From positions 7,812,001 through 7,876,000 of the forward strand of contig NZ_BAAAWE010000001.1 in assembly GCF_039534915.1 (NCBI RefSeq): 64,000 bases of DNA, in the 5' to 3' direction. Position numbers and translations under genes: made by a program. The stretch comes from Streptomyces roseofulvus (GTDB lineage Bacteria > Actinomycetota > Actinomycetes > Streptomycetales > Streptomycetaceae). Shown in pieces: positions 32,914 through 40,203 of the stretch; within the stretch, counting starts at the first letter, position 1; each line of letters starts with the position of its first letter. The notes below the pieces were generated by a model. That model searched no databases and had not been told where the DNA came from. It saw only the letters and a list, made by a program, of their open reading frames with translations.

Positions 32914-34433
32914 CGTACGTGGGTGTCGGCGGTGACGAGTTCGCGCTCGCGCGGGTCGTGTGCGGCGCCCACGACGTTCGCGCCGTCGCCCTGGATGACC
33001 CGCTCGTGCAGCAGGGGCACGGCGGCGTCGGTGGCGAGCACGGCGGCCTCCGCGGCGACGACGGCCTTCCGGCGGGCCTCGCCGGTGGCCGTCGCCGCGG
33101 CGGTGGTGAGCGCGGCGTCGACGGCGGGATCGGAGAGCTGGGAGAGGTTGAAGGAGCCGTCGCCCGCGAAGTCGCTGTACAGGTAGGCGGCGGGGTCCCC
33201 GGAGTCGAGGACGGTGGCCCGGGAGAGGACGAAGGCGTCGAACTTCCCGGCCAGGGCGTCGGCTTCGATGTGCGCGTACTCGCGCACGTCAAGCTCGACC
33301 TCGAACCCGGCCTTGCGCAGCTGCTGCTGGAGGAGCTGGGCGACCTCGGGCAGTTCGGCGCGGTCCGTGAAGGTGCCGATGGTGATCCTGGCGCCCTTCG
33401 GGGCGGTCGCCGCGGTGTGCCGGACGGGAGTGCGGAGCTTCGCCGCCCAGGGCAGCGCCGGCCCGAGCAGCCCGCCGGCGCGGTCCGCCCGGCCCTCGTA
33501 CACGCCCGAGACGAGGCTCCGGGTGTCGACGGCCTCCCGGGCGGCGGCCCGCAGCGCCGGGTCGCGGAAGGTGCCGCGTCCGGTGTTCAGGTACAGGGTG
33601 TTGGTCCGGGGCATGGGGACCTCGGTGACGAGCTTCGGGTCCAGCAGTCCGGCCTGGGAGACGGGGACGGCCTCGACGATGTCGGCCTCGCCGCTGCGCA
33701 GCGCCGCGGCCCGGGCGGTTCCGTCGGGCACGTAGCGCACGTCGATGCCGGCGGCCTTGGCCTTGGCTCCCCAGTAGCGGTCGTACCGGTCGAGGGTGGC
33801 GGACGCGGTGCCCTGGGCGCGCACGAGGACGAAGGGTCCGGTTCCGGCGCCGACCGGGTCGACGGTCCTGCCCCGGTACGCCTTGGCGGCCAGGATCGAG
33901 AGCTGCGGGGAGCTGAGCCGGTGCGGGACGAGGGGGTCGGGCGCCGCGGTGGTGACGCCGACCGAGCGGGGTCCGGTGGCCCGGACGGTGAGGTCGACGC
34001 CGTCGAGGATCCGCGGCTTGGGGGAGGCCGTGGCGGCGGTGGAGAGCGAGCGGACGACGTCGGCGGCGGTGAGTGGGGTGCCGTCGTGGAAGGTGACGCC
34101 CTGGCGCAGGGTGAAGGTCCAGGTCCGGCCCTGCTGCCGCCAGCCGGTGGCGAGGGAGGGCAGGGCGTCGCCGTCGCGGTCCAGCCGGACCAGCGTCTCC
34201 GCGGTCGACCAGCGCGACAGCTTGAACGCGTCGTCGGAGAGCGGGGAGAGCCCCGACCGAGGGGGCTGCATCATCGCGACCCGGATGCGCCGGTCGTCGC
34301 CCTCGCCGCCTCCGTCGGCTTCGTTCGCGCCGCCGGCGAAGCAACCGCCGAGGAGGGCCGAGACGGTGGCGGCAGCGGTGAGGGCGAGTATGCGGCGGCG
34401 GAGGGCGGGGGTGCGGGTGGGCAGGGGAGACAC
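32910..34433 (-). CDS. ABC substrate-binding lipoprotein, SBP_bac_5 family (putative Zur-regulated metal/metallophore uptake)
   Basis: A 507-residue extracytoplasmic solute-binding protein. The signal peptide ends in a lipobox (SALLGGC, Cys about residue 31), so it is a membrane-anchored lipoprotein. Family-5 segments are clear: LATGWRQQGRTWTFTLRQGV, TFHDGTPLTAADVVRSL and TLDRYDRYWG. This family binds peptides, nickel or metallophores. GTG 34433 has GAGGA upstream. The promoter region carries a Zur-box-like site (34481-34493), so zinc-limited expression and zinc or zincophore uptake are inferred, not shown. Confidence 0.9.
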   Translation of the reverse strand: MSPLPTRTPALRRRILALTAAATVSALLGGCFAGGANEADGGGEGDDRRIRVAMMQPPRSGLSPLSDDAFKLSRWSTAETLVRLDRDGDALPSLATGWRQQGRTWTFTLRQGVTFHDGTPLTAADVVRSLSTAATASPKPRILDGVDLTVRATGPRSVGVTTAAPDPLVPHRLSSPQLSILAAKAYRGRTVDPVGAGTGPFVLVRAQGTASATLDRYDRYWGAKAKAAGIDVRYVPDGTARAAALRSGEADIVEAVPVSQAGLLDPKLVTEVPMPRTNTLYLNTGRGTFRDPALRAAAREAVDTRSLVSGVYEGRADRAGGLLGPALPWAAKLRTPVRHTAATAPKGARITIGTFTDRAELPEVAQLLQQQLRKAGFEVELDVREYAHIEADALAGKFDAFVLSRATVLDSGDPAAYLYSDFAGDGSFNLSQLSDPAVDAALTTAAATATGEARRKAVVAAEAAVLATDAAVPLLHERVIQGDGANVVGAAHDPRERELVTADTHVR

Positions 34434-34480
34434 AGCAGTCCTCGGGGTGGTGTGGGGGAGTGAGATCCGGACTTTATCAG

Positions 34481-34493
34481 AATGAAAATCATT
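34481..34493. promoter_or_regulatory. Zur-box-like operator upstream of ABC operon
   Basis: AATGAAAATCATT is a perfect AATGA/TCATT dyad with a 3-bp centre, 48 bp before the solute-binding gene. It resembles the streptomycete Zur box (TGAAAATnATTTTCA-like). On the minus strand a GATAAA -10-like element follows immediately. Confidence 0.6.
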
Positions 34494-34687
34494 ACCGATA
34501 AGCGGAGGGCTCGCGGAACGGGACGGCCCCGATCGGCCCAACGGCCGACGCCCCGAAGCCTTCTGCCGGGGGGTTCCACACCGCCGGGTGGCGCAGGGCG
34601 GCTCGCCCGGACCGGCGGCGCGGCGGTCGTGCGCCGAAGCTGGACGGGCCGGCGCGTTCGGCCGCCGGTCCGTCCAGGAGGTCCCGC

Positions 34688-35935
34688 ATGCCCCGATCCG
34701 CCCCGGCCCCGCACCCCTACCGGCCGCGCCGGGCCACCGTCACCGCGCTGCTCCTCGCCGCCGCGCTGACCGCCCCCACCCTTCCGTACGCCAGTGCGGG
34801 CGACCGGCCGTCACCGCGGGCCGGCGCCACCGACACCTCGGACCAGGAGCTGCGGCGCGCCCTCGCCGACCTCGTCGCCGCCCCCGGCGGACCGCCCGGC
34901 GCGATCGCCGTCCTCACAAGGGACGGCGTCCGGCAGGTCTACCGGGCCGGCACCGCCGAGGTCGGCACGGCGAGACCGCCCCGCCCGCACGACCACATGC
35001 GGATCGCGAGCGTCGCCAAGGCGTTCAGCGGGGCCGTCGCCCTGAGCCTCGTGGACCGCGGGGCGCTCCGCCTGGGTGACACCCTGGGGCAGCGCCTCCC
35101 GCACCTGCCCAAGGCCTGGCACGCGGTGACGCTGCGTCAACTCCTGCAGCACACCAGCGGACTGCCCGACTACAGCAAGACCGAGGGCTTCCAGACGATC
35201 GTCCGCGCCGACCCCCGGCACCGCTTCGACTCCCGGCGCCTGCTGGAGTTCGCCGCCGGCCAGGGCCTCGCCTTCACGCCCGGCACCCGCTACGCCTACT
35301 CCAACTCCGACAACATCGCCGTCGCCCTGATGGCCGAGCAGGCCACCGGACGCCGGTACGAGGACCTCCTCAAGGAACTCGTGTACCGCCCGCTCGACCT
35401 GCGCGACACCAGCCTCCCCTCCGGCTTCCGGCTGCCCCGCCCCTTCCTCCACGGCTATGCCACGGCCCCCGGCGAGGCGCCCGAGGACGTCAGCGAGGCG
35501 GTCAGCGCCTCCGGCGCGTGGGCGTCGGGCGGCATCGTCTCCACCCCGGCCGACCTGGGCGCGTTCTTCGGCGGCTACGCGGGACCCGCCCTGCTCTCCC
35601 CGAAGACGCGGCACGCCCAGACGCGCTTCGTCCCCGGCGACTCCCAGCCGGCCGGCCCGGGAACGAACGCGGCCGGCCTGGGCCTCTTCCGCTACACCAC
35701 CCGCTGCGGCACGGTGCTGGGGCACACCGGGAACACCCCGGGCTACACCCAGTTCGCCGCCGCCACCGGTGACGGCCGCCGGACGGTCACCGTCTCCGTC
35801 ACCAGCCAGGTCCCCCTCGACCCCGCGCTGCTCGCCCGCCTCCGCGCGGCCGAGGAACGTTTCGTCTGCGCCCTCCTCAAGGACGGCGACGGCGGCCACG
35901 GAAGCGACGGCGGCTACGGGGACGAGACCGTCTGA
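34688..35935 (+). CDS. secreted serine hydrolase, beta-lactamase class C / D-Ala-D-Ala carboxypeptidase type
   Basis: A 415-residue exported protein with a signal peptide (ATVTALLLAAALTAPTLPYA). Active-site motifs are SxxK at Ser108-Lys111 (IASVAKAFSG), YxN at 204-206 (YAYSNSDN) and HTG (LGHTGNTPGY). Such enzymes trim cell-wall D-Ala-D-Ala peptides or act as esterases; true beta-lactamase activity is not implied. AGGAGG upstream of ATG 34688 is strong. The last 20 residues are Gly/Asp-rich. It is divergent from the Zur-box ABC operon, 254 bp away, so shared control is possible but unproven. Confidence 0.9.
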   Translation: MPRSAPAPHPYRPRRATVTALLLAAALTAPTLPYASAGDRPSPRAGATDTSDQELRRALADLVAAPGGPPGAIAVLTRDGVRQVYRAGTAEVGTARPPRPHDHMRIASVAKAFSGAVALSLVDRGALRLGDTLGQRLPHLPKAWHAVTLRQLLQHTSGLPDYSKTEGFQTIVRADPRHRFDSRRLLEFAAGQGLAFTPGTRYAYSNSDNIAVALMAEQATGRRYEDLLKELVYRPLDLRDTSLPSGFRLPRPFLHGYATAPGEAPEDVSEAVSASGAWASGGIVSTPADLGAFFGGYAGPALLSPKTRHAQTRFVPGDSQPAGPGTNAAGLGLFRYTTRCGTVLGHTGNTPGYTQFAAATGDGRRTVTVSVTSQVPLDPALLARLRAAEERFVCALLKDGDGGHGSDGGYGDETV

Positions 35936-35951
35936 CCCGCGGAGAACGGGC

Positions 35952-35992
35952 CGGGCCGGACGGTGCCGTGGCTGCGACCACCGTCCGGCCCG
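35952..35992 (+). terminator. strong hairpin terminator
   Basis: Perfect 14-bp stem CGGGCCGGACGGTG / CACCGTCCGGCCCG with a 13-nt loop, 16 bases after the serine hydrolase stop codon. Confidence 0.75.
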
Positions 35993-36026
35993 GAGAGTGT
36001 GGGGCGGGGTGTTGTCCGGGGGTTTT

Positions 36027-36082
36027 GTCGGGGGCTTCAGGGGTGTTGGTCGAGGGTGGGGTCGGGGGCTTCAGGGGTGTTG
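36027..36082. repeat. 22-bp direct repeat in G-rich intergenic DNA
   Basis: A 22-bp unit starting GTCGGGGGCTTCAGGGG occurs at 36027-36048 and at 36061-36082, in a G-rich stretch just before the end of the convergent CobW gene. Its function is unknown. Confidence 0.7.
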
Positions 36083-36083
36083 T

Positions 36084-37244
36084 TCAGGCCGCGTGCTCAT
36101 GGGCGCAGGCGTCCTCGATGCCGAACGTCTCCCAGGCGGGGAACTCGTCGTCGGCGGGGGCCGGTTCGTCCGGCGCCAGCAGGCAGGCGTCCAGGGCCGT
36201 CCGGAGGGCGTCGGCGCGCAGACCGGTGCCGATGAAGACCAGTTCCTGGCCCTGGGTGGTCCCGGCGTCGCGGGCGCCGGACGGTTCGAACCGGGCCACG
36301 GCGCCGGCCTGGGACCAGAGGCCGGTCACCCGGGGGCGGCTGGCGAGCCAGAAGAAGCCCTTGGAGCGCAGGATCCGGCCGTACGCACCGCTGTCGAGGC
36401 CCTCGGTGACGAAGGTCCACAGCCGCCCGGGGTGGAAGGGGCGGGCGGAGCGGTACACGAGCGAGGAGATGTCGTACTCCTCGGTCTCCGGCACGTGGTC
36501 GCCGTTGAGCTCCTTCACCCAGCCGGGGGCCTGCTGCGCCGTCTCCACGTCGAACAGACCGGTTCCCAGGACCAGTTCGAGGGGGACCCGGCCGTGCACG
36601 GCCGGGACGATCCTCGCCTGCGGGTTGAGCCGGGTCAGCGCGGCGCGGAGCCGGCGCGTCTCCTCCGGACCCACCAGGTCGAGCTTGTTGAGCACGATGA
36701 CGTCCGCGAACTCGACCTGGTCCATGAGGAGATCGCTGACGGTCCGCTCGTCGCCCTCGTACGGGGCGAGACCGCGCGCGGCGAGTTCGTCGCCGCCGTC
36801 GAGCTCGGGCAGGAACCCCGCCGCGTCCACCACGGTCACCATCGTGTCCAGGCGGGCGAGGTCGCCGAGGGTGGCCCCGTCGTCGCGGGGGAAGGAGAAC
36901 GTCGCGGCGACCGGCATGGGTTCGGAGATCCCGCTGGACTCGACGAGCAGATAGTCGAAGCGGCCCTCGCGGGCGAGCCGGTCGACCTCCTCCAGGAGGT
37001 CGTCCCGCAGGGTGCAGCAGATGCACCCGTTGGTCAGCTCGACCAGGCGCTCCTCCGTACGGGACAGCGAGGCCTCTCCGCCGCGCACGAGTGCGGCGTC
37101 GATGTTGACCTCGCTCATGTCGTTGACGATGACCGCGACGCGCAATCCCTCGCGGTTGGCCAGGACATGGTTGAGCAGAGTGGTCTTGCCCGCGCCCAGG
37201 AAGCCGGAGAGGACGGTCACGGGAAGGCGGTCGTGCGCGTTCAC
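36084..37244 (-). CDS. CobW/COG0523 GTP-dependent metallochaperone
   Basis: A 386-residue G3E-family GTPase. Walker A GFLGAGKTT (about residues 13-21), the metal-binding CxCC motif in NGCICCTLRDDL, Walker B ESSGISEP and the guanine motif NKLD (VIVLNKLDLVG) are all intact. The CobW C-terminal domain (SARPFHPGRLWTF, then RSKGFFWLASRP) completes it. COG0523 proteins of Zur regulons deliver zinc to client enzymes during starvation. The C-terminus is acidic with a final His-rich CAHEHAA. GTG 37244 starts 9 bp after the bL32 stop, so the two genes form one operon. Confidence 0.92.
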   Translation of the reverse strand: MNAHDRLPVTVLSGFLGAGKTTLLNHVLANREGLRVAVIVNDMSEVNIDAALVRGGEASLSRTEERLVELTNGCICCTLRDDLLEEVDRLAREGRFDYLLVESSGISEPMPVAATFSFPRDDGATLGDLARLDTMVTVVDAAGFLPELDGGDELAARGLAPYEGDERTVSDLLMDQVEFADVIVLNKLDLVGPEETRRLRAALTRLNPQARIVPAVHGRVPLELVLGTGLFDVETAQQAPGWVKELNGDHVPETEEYDISSLVYRSARPFHPGRLWTFVTEGLDSGAYGRILRSKGFFWLASRPRVTGLWSQAGAVARFEPSGARDAGTTQGQELVFIGTGLRADALRTALDACLLAPDEPAPADDEFPAWETFGIEDACAHEHAA

Positions 37245-37252
37245 GGGGACTC

Positions 37253-37423
37253 TCAACCCTCCGGGCGGATCAGGCCGCGCTCGTACGCCTTCACCAGCCG
37301 CTGCGGGACCTGGTGGACGACGCCGTCGACGGTGACCGGGACCAGCTGGGGCGTGCTCGCCTTCCACTGGGCGCGGCGGTGACGGGTGTTGCTGCGGGAC
37401 ATCTTCCGCTTGGGGACGGCCAT
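37253..37423 (-). CDS. rpmF: 50S ribosomal protein bL32, cysteine-free paralogue
   Basis: A 56-residue ribosomal protein: MAVPKRKMSRSNTRHRRAQW, KASTPQLVPVTVDGVV, HQVPQRLVKAYERGL. It has no cysteine, whereas the zinc-binding form of bL32 carries CxxC motifs, so this is the C-minus version thought to replace its zinc-containing paralogue when zinc is scarce. ATG 37423 has GGAGGAG upstream. It lies 49 bp downstream of a Zur-box-like site and immediately before the CobW gene. Confidence 0.92.
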   Translation of the reverse strand: MAVPKRKMSRSNTRHRRAQWKASTPQLVPVTVDGVVHQVPQRLVKAYERGLIRPEG

Positions 37424-37471
37424 GGGGGACTCCTCCTCGGTCCGGGGGGGGGGTGACTCGGCGAGCCTATA

Positions 37472-37486
37472 TGAAAACGAATGTCA
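37472..37486. promoter_or_regulatory. Zur-box-like operator upstream of bL32-CobW
   Basis: TGAAAACGAATGTCA (minus strand TGACATTCGTTTTCA) fits the TGANAA-N3-TTNTCA plan with one mismatch. It lies 49 bp before the bL32 start codon, in an A/T-rich island. Confidence 0.65.
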
Positions 37487-37588
37487 TGAGCAATTGGGCT
37501 CCGGCGCGCGAAGCCGCGGACGGGCCGCGCGGCATGCGCCGGGGCATGGCCCCGGCCGCACGCGCGCGGCCCGTCCGTTCGGCCACCG

Positions 37589-37894
37589 CTACCAGGAGGA
37601 CTTGGTCACTCCCGGCAGGAAGCCGGCATGGGCCTGCTCGCGCAGCCGCACCCGCGAGAGCCCGAAGGTCCGGAGGTAGCCGCGGGGGCGGCCGTCCACG
37701 CTGTCGCGGTTGCGGACGCGGGTGGCGCTGGCGTCGCGCGGCTGCCGGCGCAGCTCCGCCCGGGCGGCCTCGCGGTCGGCAGGCGTGGAGGACGGGCGGC
37801 GGATGATCTCCTTCAGCTCCGCCCGCCGGGCGGCGTACCGCTCGACGACCCGCTTGCGCTGCTCGTTCCGCGCGATCTTGCTCTTCTTCGCCAT
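37589..37894 (-). CDS. rpsN: 30S ribosomal protein uS14, cysteine-free paralogue
   Basis: A 101-residue long-form uS14 (MAKKSKIARNEQRKRVVERY, then RPRGYLRTFGLSRVRLREQA, HAGFLPGVTKSSW). It lacks the CxxC...CxxC zinc site of the short actinobacterial uS14. It is translated from an ATG that overlaps the bL28 stop by one base (TGATG), so the two are coupled. Expected role: zinc-sparing replacement in the small subunit under zinc limitation. Confidence 0.95.
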   Translation of the reverse strand: MAKKSKIARNEQRKRVVERYAARRAELKEIIRRPSSTPADREAARAELRRQPRDASATRVRNRDSVDGRPRGYLRTFGLSRVRLREQAHAGFLPGVTKSSW

Positions 37895-38130
37895 CAGACC
37901 TTCCCTCCGCGCGCGCGGATCCGGGCCACCGCGGCCTCGATGCCGATGGCGTCCACCGTCTTGATCGCCCGGGCGCTCAGCGTCAGGCGCACATGGCGTC
38001 CCTCGCTGGGCAGCCAGTAGCGCTTGCGCTGGATGTTGGGGTCGAAGCGGCGCGAGGTGCGCCGGTGGGAGTGGGAGATGGTGTTGCCGAATCCCGGCTT
38101 GGCGCCGGTCAGTTGGCAGTGTGCGGACAT
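37894..38130 (-). CDS. rpmB: 50S ribosomal protein bL28, C-minus paralogue
   Basis: A 78-residue bL28 (MSAHCQLTGAKPGFGNTISH, then RRFDPNIQRKRYWLPSEGRH, VRLTLSARAIKTVD). Only Cys5 remains of the cysteines that bind zinc in the C-plus form. ATG 38130 is 41 bp from the shared Zur-box-like site at 38171, transcribed leftwards, and starts the bL28-uS14 operon. Confidence 0.95.
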   Translation of the reverse strand: MSAHCQLTGAKPGFGNTISHSHRRTSRRFDPNIQRKRYWLPSEGRHVRLTLSARAIKTVDAIGIEAAVARIRARGGKV

Positions 38131-38170
38131 GGGTGGGTCGGCCCTTCTCGGTCGGAGGTGGTGTTGGAAA

Positions 38171-38185
38171 TGGAAATCATTGTCA
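38171..38185. promoter_or_regulatory. Zur-box-like operator in a bidirectional promoter
   Basis: TGGAAATCATTGTCA, matching TG-N2-AA-N3-TT-N-TCA, lies between bL28 (leftward) and bL33 (rightward). One site would control both operons. A CATATACTA -10-like stretch follows on the plus strand. Confidence 0.75.
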
Positions 38186-38197
38186 TATACTAGCGGC

Positions 38198-38362
38198 ATG
38201 GCACGCAACGAGATCCGCCCGATCATCAAGCTCCGCTCCACGGCAGGCACCGGCTTCACCTACGTGACGCGCAAGAACCGCCGCAACGACCCCGACCGGA
38301 TGGTGCTCCGCAAGTACGACCCCGTCGCCCGGCGCCACGTGGACTTCCGCGAAGAGCGCTGA
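38198..38362 (+). CDS. rpmG: 50S ribosomal protein bL33, cysteine-free paralogue
   Basis: A 54-residue bL33 (MARNEIRPIIKLRSTAGTGF, then YVTRKNRRNDPDRMVLRKYD, HVDFREER). The two CxxC pairs of the zinc form are absent. ATG 38198 lies 12 bp downstream of the Zur-box-like site, so the transcript leader is very short or the gene is translated from a near-leaderless message. It heads the bL33-bL31-CobW-like-bS18 operon. Confidence 0.95.
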   Translation: MARNEIRPIIKLRSTAGTGFTYVTRKNRRNDPDRMVLRKYDPVARRHVDFREER

Positions 38363-38413
38363 GCCGCGCGGCCCGCACCACCCCTCGACCCCACCGCCCC
38401 CGAAAGGCCTGCC

Positions 38414-38659
38414 ATGAAGCCCGGAATCCACCCCGCCTACGAGCCCGTCGTCTTCCGCGACACCGCCTCCGGCAACGCGTTCCTCACCCGGTCCACCATG
38501 ACCAGCGACAAGACGATCGAATGGGAGGACGGCACCACCTACCCCGTCGTCGACGTGGAGATCTCCTCCGCCAGCCACCCCTTCTACACGGGCACGGCGC
38601 GGGTGCTCGACACCGCCGGCCGCGTCGAGAAGTTCCAGCGCCGCTACGGTGCCCGCTGA
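38414..38659 (+). CDS. rpmE2: 50S ribosomal protein bL31 type B, cysteine-free
   Basis: An 81-residue type B bL31 (MKPGIHPAYEPVVFRDTASG, then FLTRSTMTSDKTIEWEDG, HPFYTGTARVLDTAGRVEKF). The type B form lacks the zinc CxxC of type A and carries the internal insertion. CGAAAGG precedes ATG 38414. The stop TGA overlaps the next ATG by one base (TGATG). Confidence 0.95.
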   Translation: MKPGIHPAYEPVVFRDTASGNAFLTRSTMTSDKTIEWEDGTTYPVVDVEISSASHPFYTGTARVLDTAGRVEKFQRRYGAR

Positions 38660-39816
38660 TGCGTCGGCCGTACACCCACCAGCTCCCCGTCGTGATCGTC
38701 GCCGGCCTGCACGCCGAGGCGAGGACCGAGGTCGTCGACCACCTCCTGCGGTCCGTCCCCGGCAGCGTCGCGCTCCACCACGACCTGGCGGAGGCGCCCG
38801 CCGGCGCCGTCGCCCGCACGATCCGCGACGCCACCGGCACCCTCTCGCGCGGCGACACCCCGCTGGTCAACGACTGCGCCTGCTGCGCCCTGCGCGAGGA
38901 CCTCGTCCCCGAACTCGAGCGGCTCGCCGACGGCGGCCTCACCCGCCTCGCCGTCGTCGAACTGTGGGACTCGGTCGAACCCAGGGCCATGGCCGAGGTG
39001 ATCGCCGGCCACGGCGGGGACAAGATCGTCCTCACGAACGTCATCACCGCCGTCGACCCCGCCCTCGTCCTGCCCTGCCTCGCCAACGGCGACGACCTCG
39101 CGGAGGCGGGCCTCGCCGCGGCCGCCACCGACCAGCGGACCGTCGGCGACACCTGGGCACGGCAGCTGGAGTACGCGCCCGTCCTCGCCGTCGTCGACAG
39201 CGACGCGGCCGACGACGAGGACCACGCCCTCCTCGCGCAACTGCACCCCACCGCCCGCCGCGTACCGGCCGGCTCCCCCGAACTCGCCCGGATCGCCCTC
39301 GCCGGCTTCGACGTGGAGGCGGCCGCCGCCGCCCAGCACCCGGCCTGCGCGCTGCTGCCGCAGGAGGCCGACGCCTCGGGTGTCGCCACCTTCGTCTGGC
39401 ACCGCAGGCGCCCGTTCCATCCCGAACGCCTCTACCAGGCGCTGGAGGACCTGTGCTGCGCCGCCGCCCGCAGCCGCGGCCGGTTCTGGCTCGCCGACCG
39501 CCCCGACACCCTGCTCGCCTGGGACGCGGCCGGCGGAGCGCTCTGCGTGGAGAACGCCGGCCCCTGGCTGGCGTCACTGCCCGACGCGGCCTGGGAGCTG
39601 GTCCCGCCCATGCGGCGAGCCGCGGCCGCGCTCGACTGGCACCCCGAGCACGGCGACTGCTGCCAGCACCTCGTCTTCACGTCGCCCGGACTCGACCGCG
39701 ACGGCCTGGAACGCCTCCTCGACTCCTGCCTCCTGACGGACGCGGAGTACGCCTCCGGGCGCGAGGCGTGGAAGGAGCTTCCCGCCGCCTTCGACACCCT
39801 CCTCGACGCCGCCTGA
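38659..39816 (+). CDS. CobW/COG0523-like protein lacking GTPase motifs
   Basis: A 385-residue protein clearly homologous to the CobW protein at 36084: same start (QLPVVIVAGLHAEARTEVVD), the cysteine motif CACCALREDL, and the CobW C-terminal domain (RRPFHPERLYQALEDLCCAA, then RGRFWLADRPDTL, CCQHLVFTSPGLDRDGLERL). However, Walker A is GLHAEART instead of GFLGAGKT, the ESSGISEP position reads ELWDSVEP, and NKLD reads DSDA. Nucleotide binding is therefore not expected. It keeps the putative metal ligands and adds several Cys. It is co-translated with bL31 and upstream of bS18, so a zinc-related role is likely. Confidence 0.88.
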   Translation: MRRPYTHQLPVVIVAGLHAEARTEVVDHLLRSVPGSVALHHDLAEAPAGAVARTIRDATGTLSRGDTPLVNDCACCALREDLVPELERLADGGLTRLAVVELWDSVEPRAMAEVIAGHGGDKIVLTNVITAVDPALVLPCLANGDDLAEAGLAAAATDQRTVGDTWARQLEYAPVLAVVDSDAADDEDHALLAQLHPTARRVPAGSPELARIALAGFDVEAAAAAQHPACALLPQEADASGVATFVWHRRRPFHPERLYQALEDLCCAAARSRGRFWLADRPDTLLAWDAAGGALCVENAGPWLASLPDAAWELVPPMRRAAAALDWHPEHGDCCQHLVFTSPGLDRDGLERLLDSCLLTDAEYASGREAWKELPAAFDTLLDAA

Positions 39817-39891
39817 CCCCCACCCGTCCGTACGACCCCGTGCCCCGCCCGCATCGGCGGGCCCGGGACCCCGCCCCAAGGAGACGCCCCG

Positions 39892-40128
39892 ATGGCCCGA
39901 CGCCACGAACCCCGCAAGCCCGCCGCGCGCCGACCCAACCCGCTCGACGCGGCCGGGATCACGTACATCGACTACAAGGACACCGACCTGCTGCGGAAGT
40001 TCATCTCCGACCGCGGCAAGATCCGCAGCCGCCGCGTCACGCGGGTGACCGCCCAGCAGCAGCGCGCCCTGGCCACCGCCGTCAAGAACGCCCGCGAGAT
40101 GGCCCTGCTGCCGTACGCCGGCCGCTGA
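39892..40128 (+). CDS. rpsR: 30S ribosomal protein bS18, cysteine-free paralogue
   Basis: A 78-residue bS18 (MARRHEPRKPAARRPNPLDA, then ITYIDYKDTDLLRKFISDRG, KIRSRRVTRVTAQQQRALAT). No cysteine is present, as in the Zur-controlled bS18 of streptomycetes. AAGGAG lies 9 bp before ATG 39892. It is the last gene of the Zur-site operon and is followed by a nested hairpin. Confidence 0.95.
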   Translation: MARRHEPRKPAARRPNPLDAAGITYIDYKDTDLLRKFISDRGKIRSRRVTRVTAQQQRALATAVKNAREMALLPYAGR

Positions 40129-40142
40129 CCCCCGCTCTCCGT

Positions 40143-40194
40143 GCCGCCCCGGCCGGACCTCACGGACGTCCGTGAGAGATCCGCCCGGGGCGGC
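40143..40194. terminator. nested hairpin terminator
   Basis: Outer stem GCCGCCCCGG (40143-40152) / CCGGGGCGGC (40185-40194) encloses an 18-bp perfect palindrome CTCACGGACGTCCGTGAG (40159-40176). It ends the bS18 operon and may also serve the convergent VOC pseudogene. Confidence 0.65.
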
Positions 40195-40203
40195 CGCGCG
40201 CGG

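Noticed and set aside
30482..33292. 936-codon minus frame over the ABC permease and lipoprotein genes
   Set aside because: A Pro/Arg/Ser-rich shadow; the recognised ABC subunits occupy the other minus frame.
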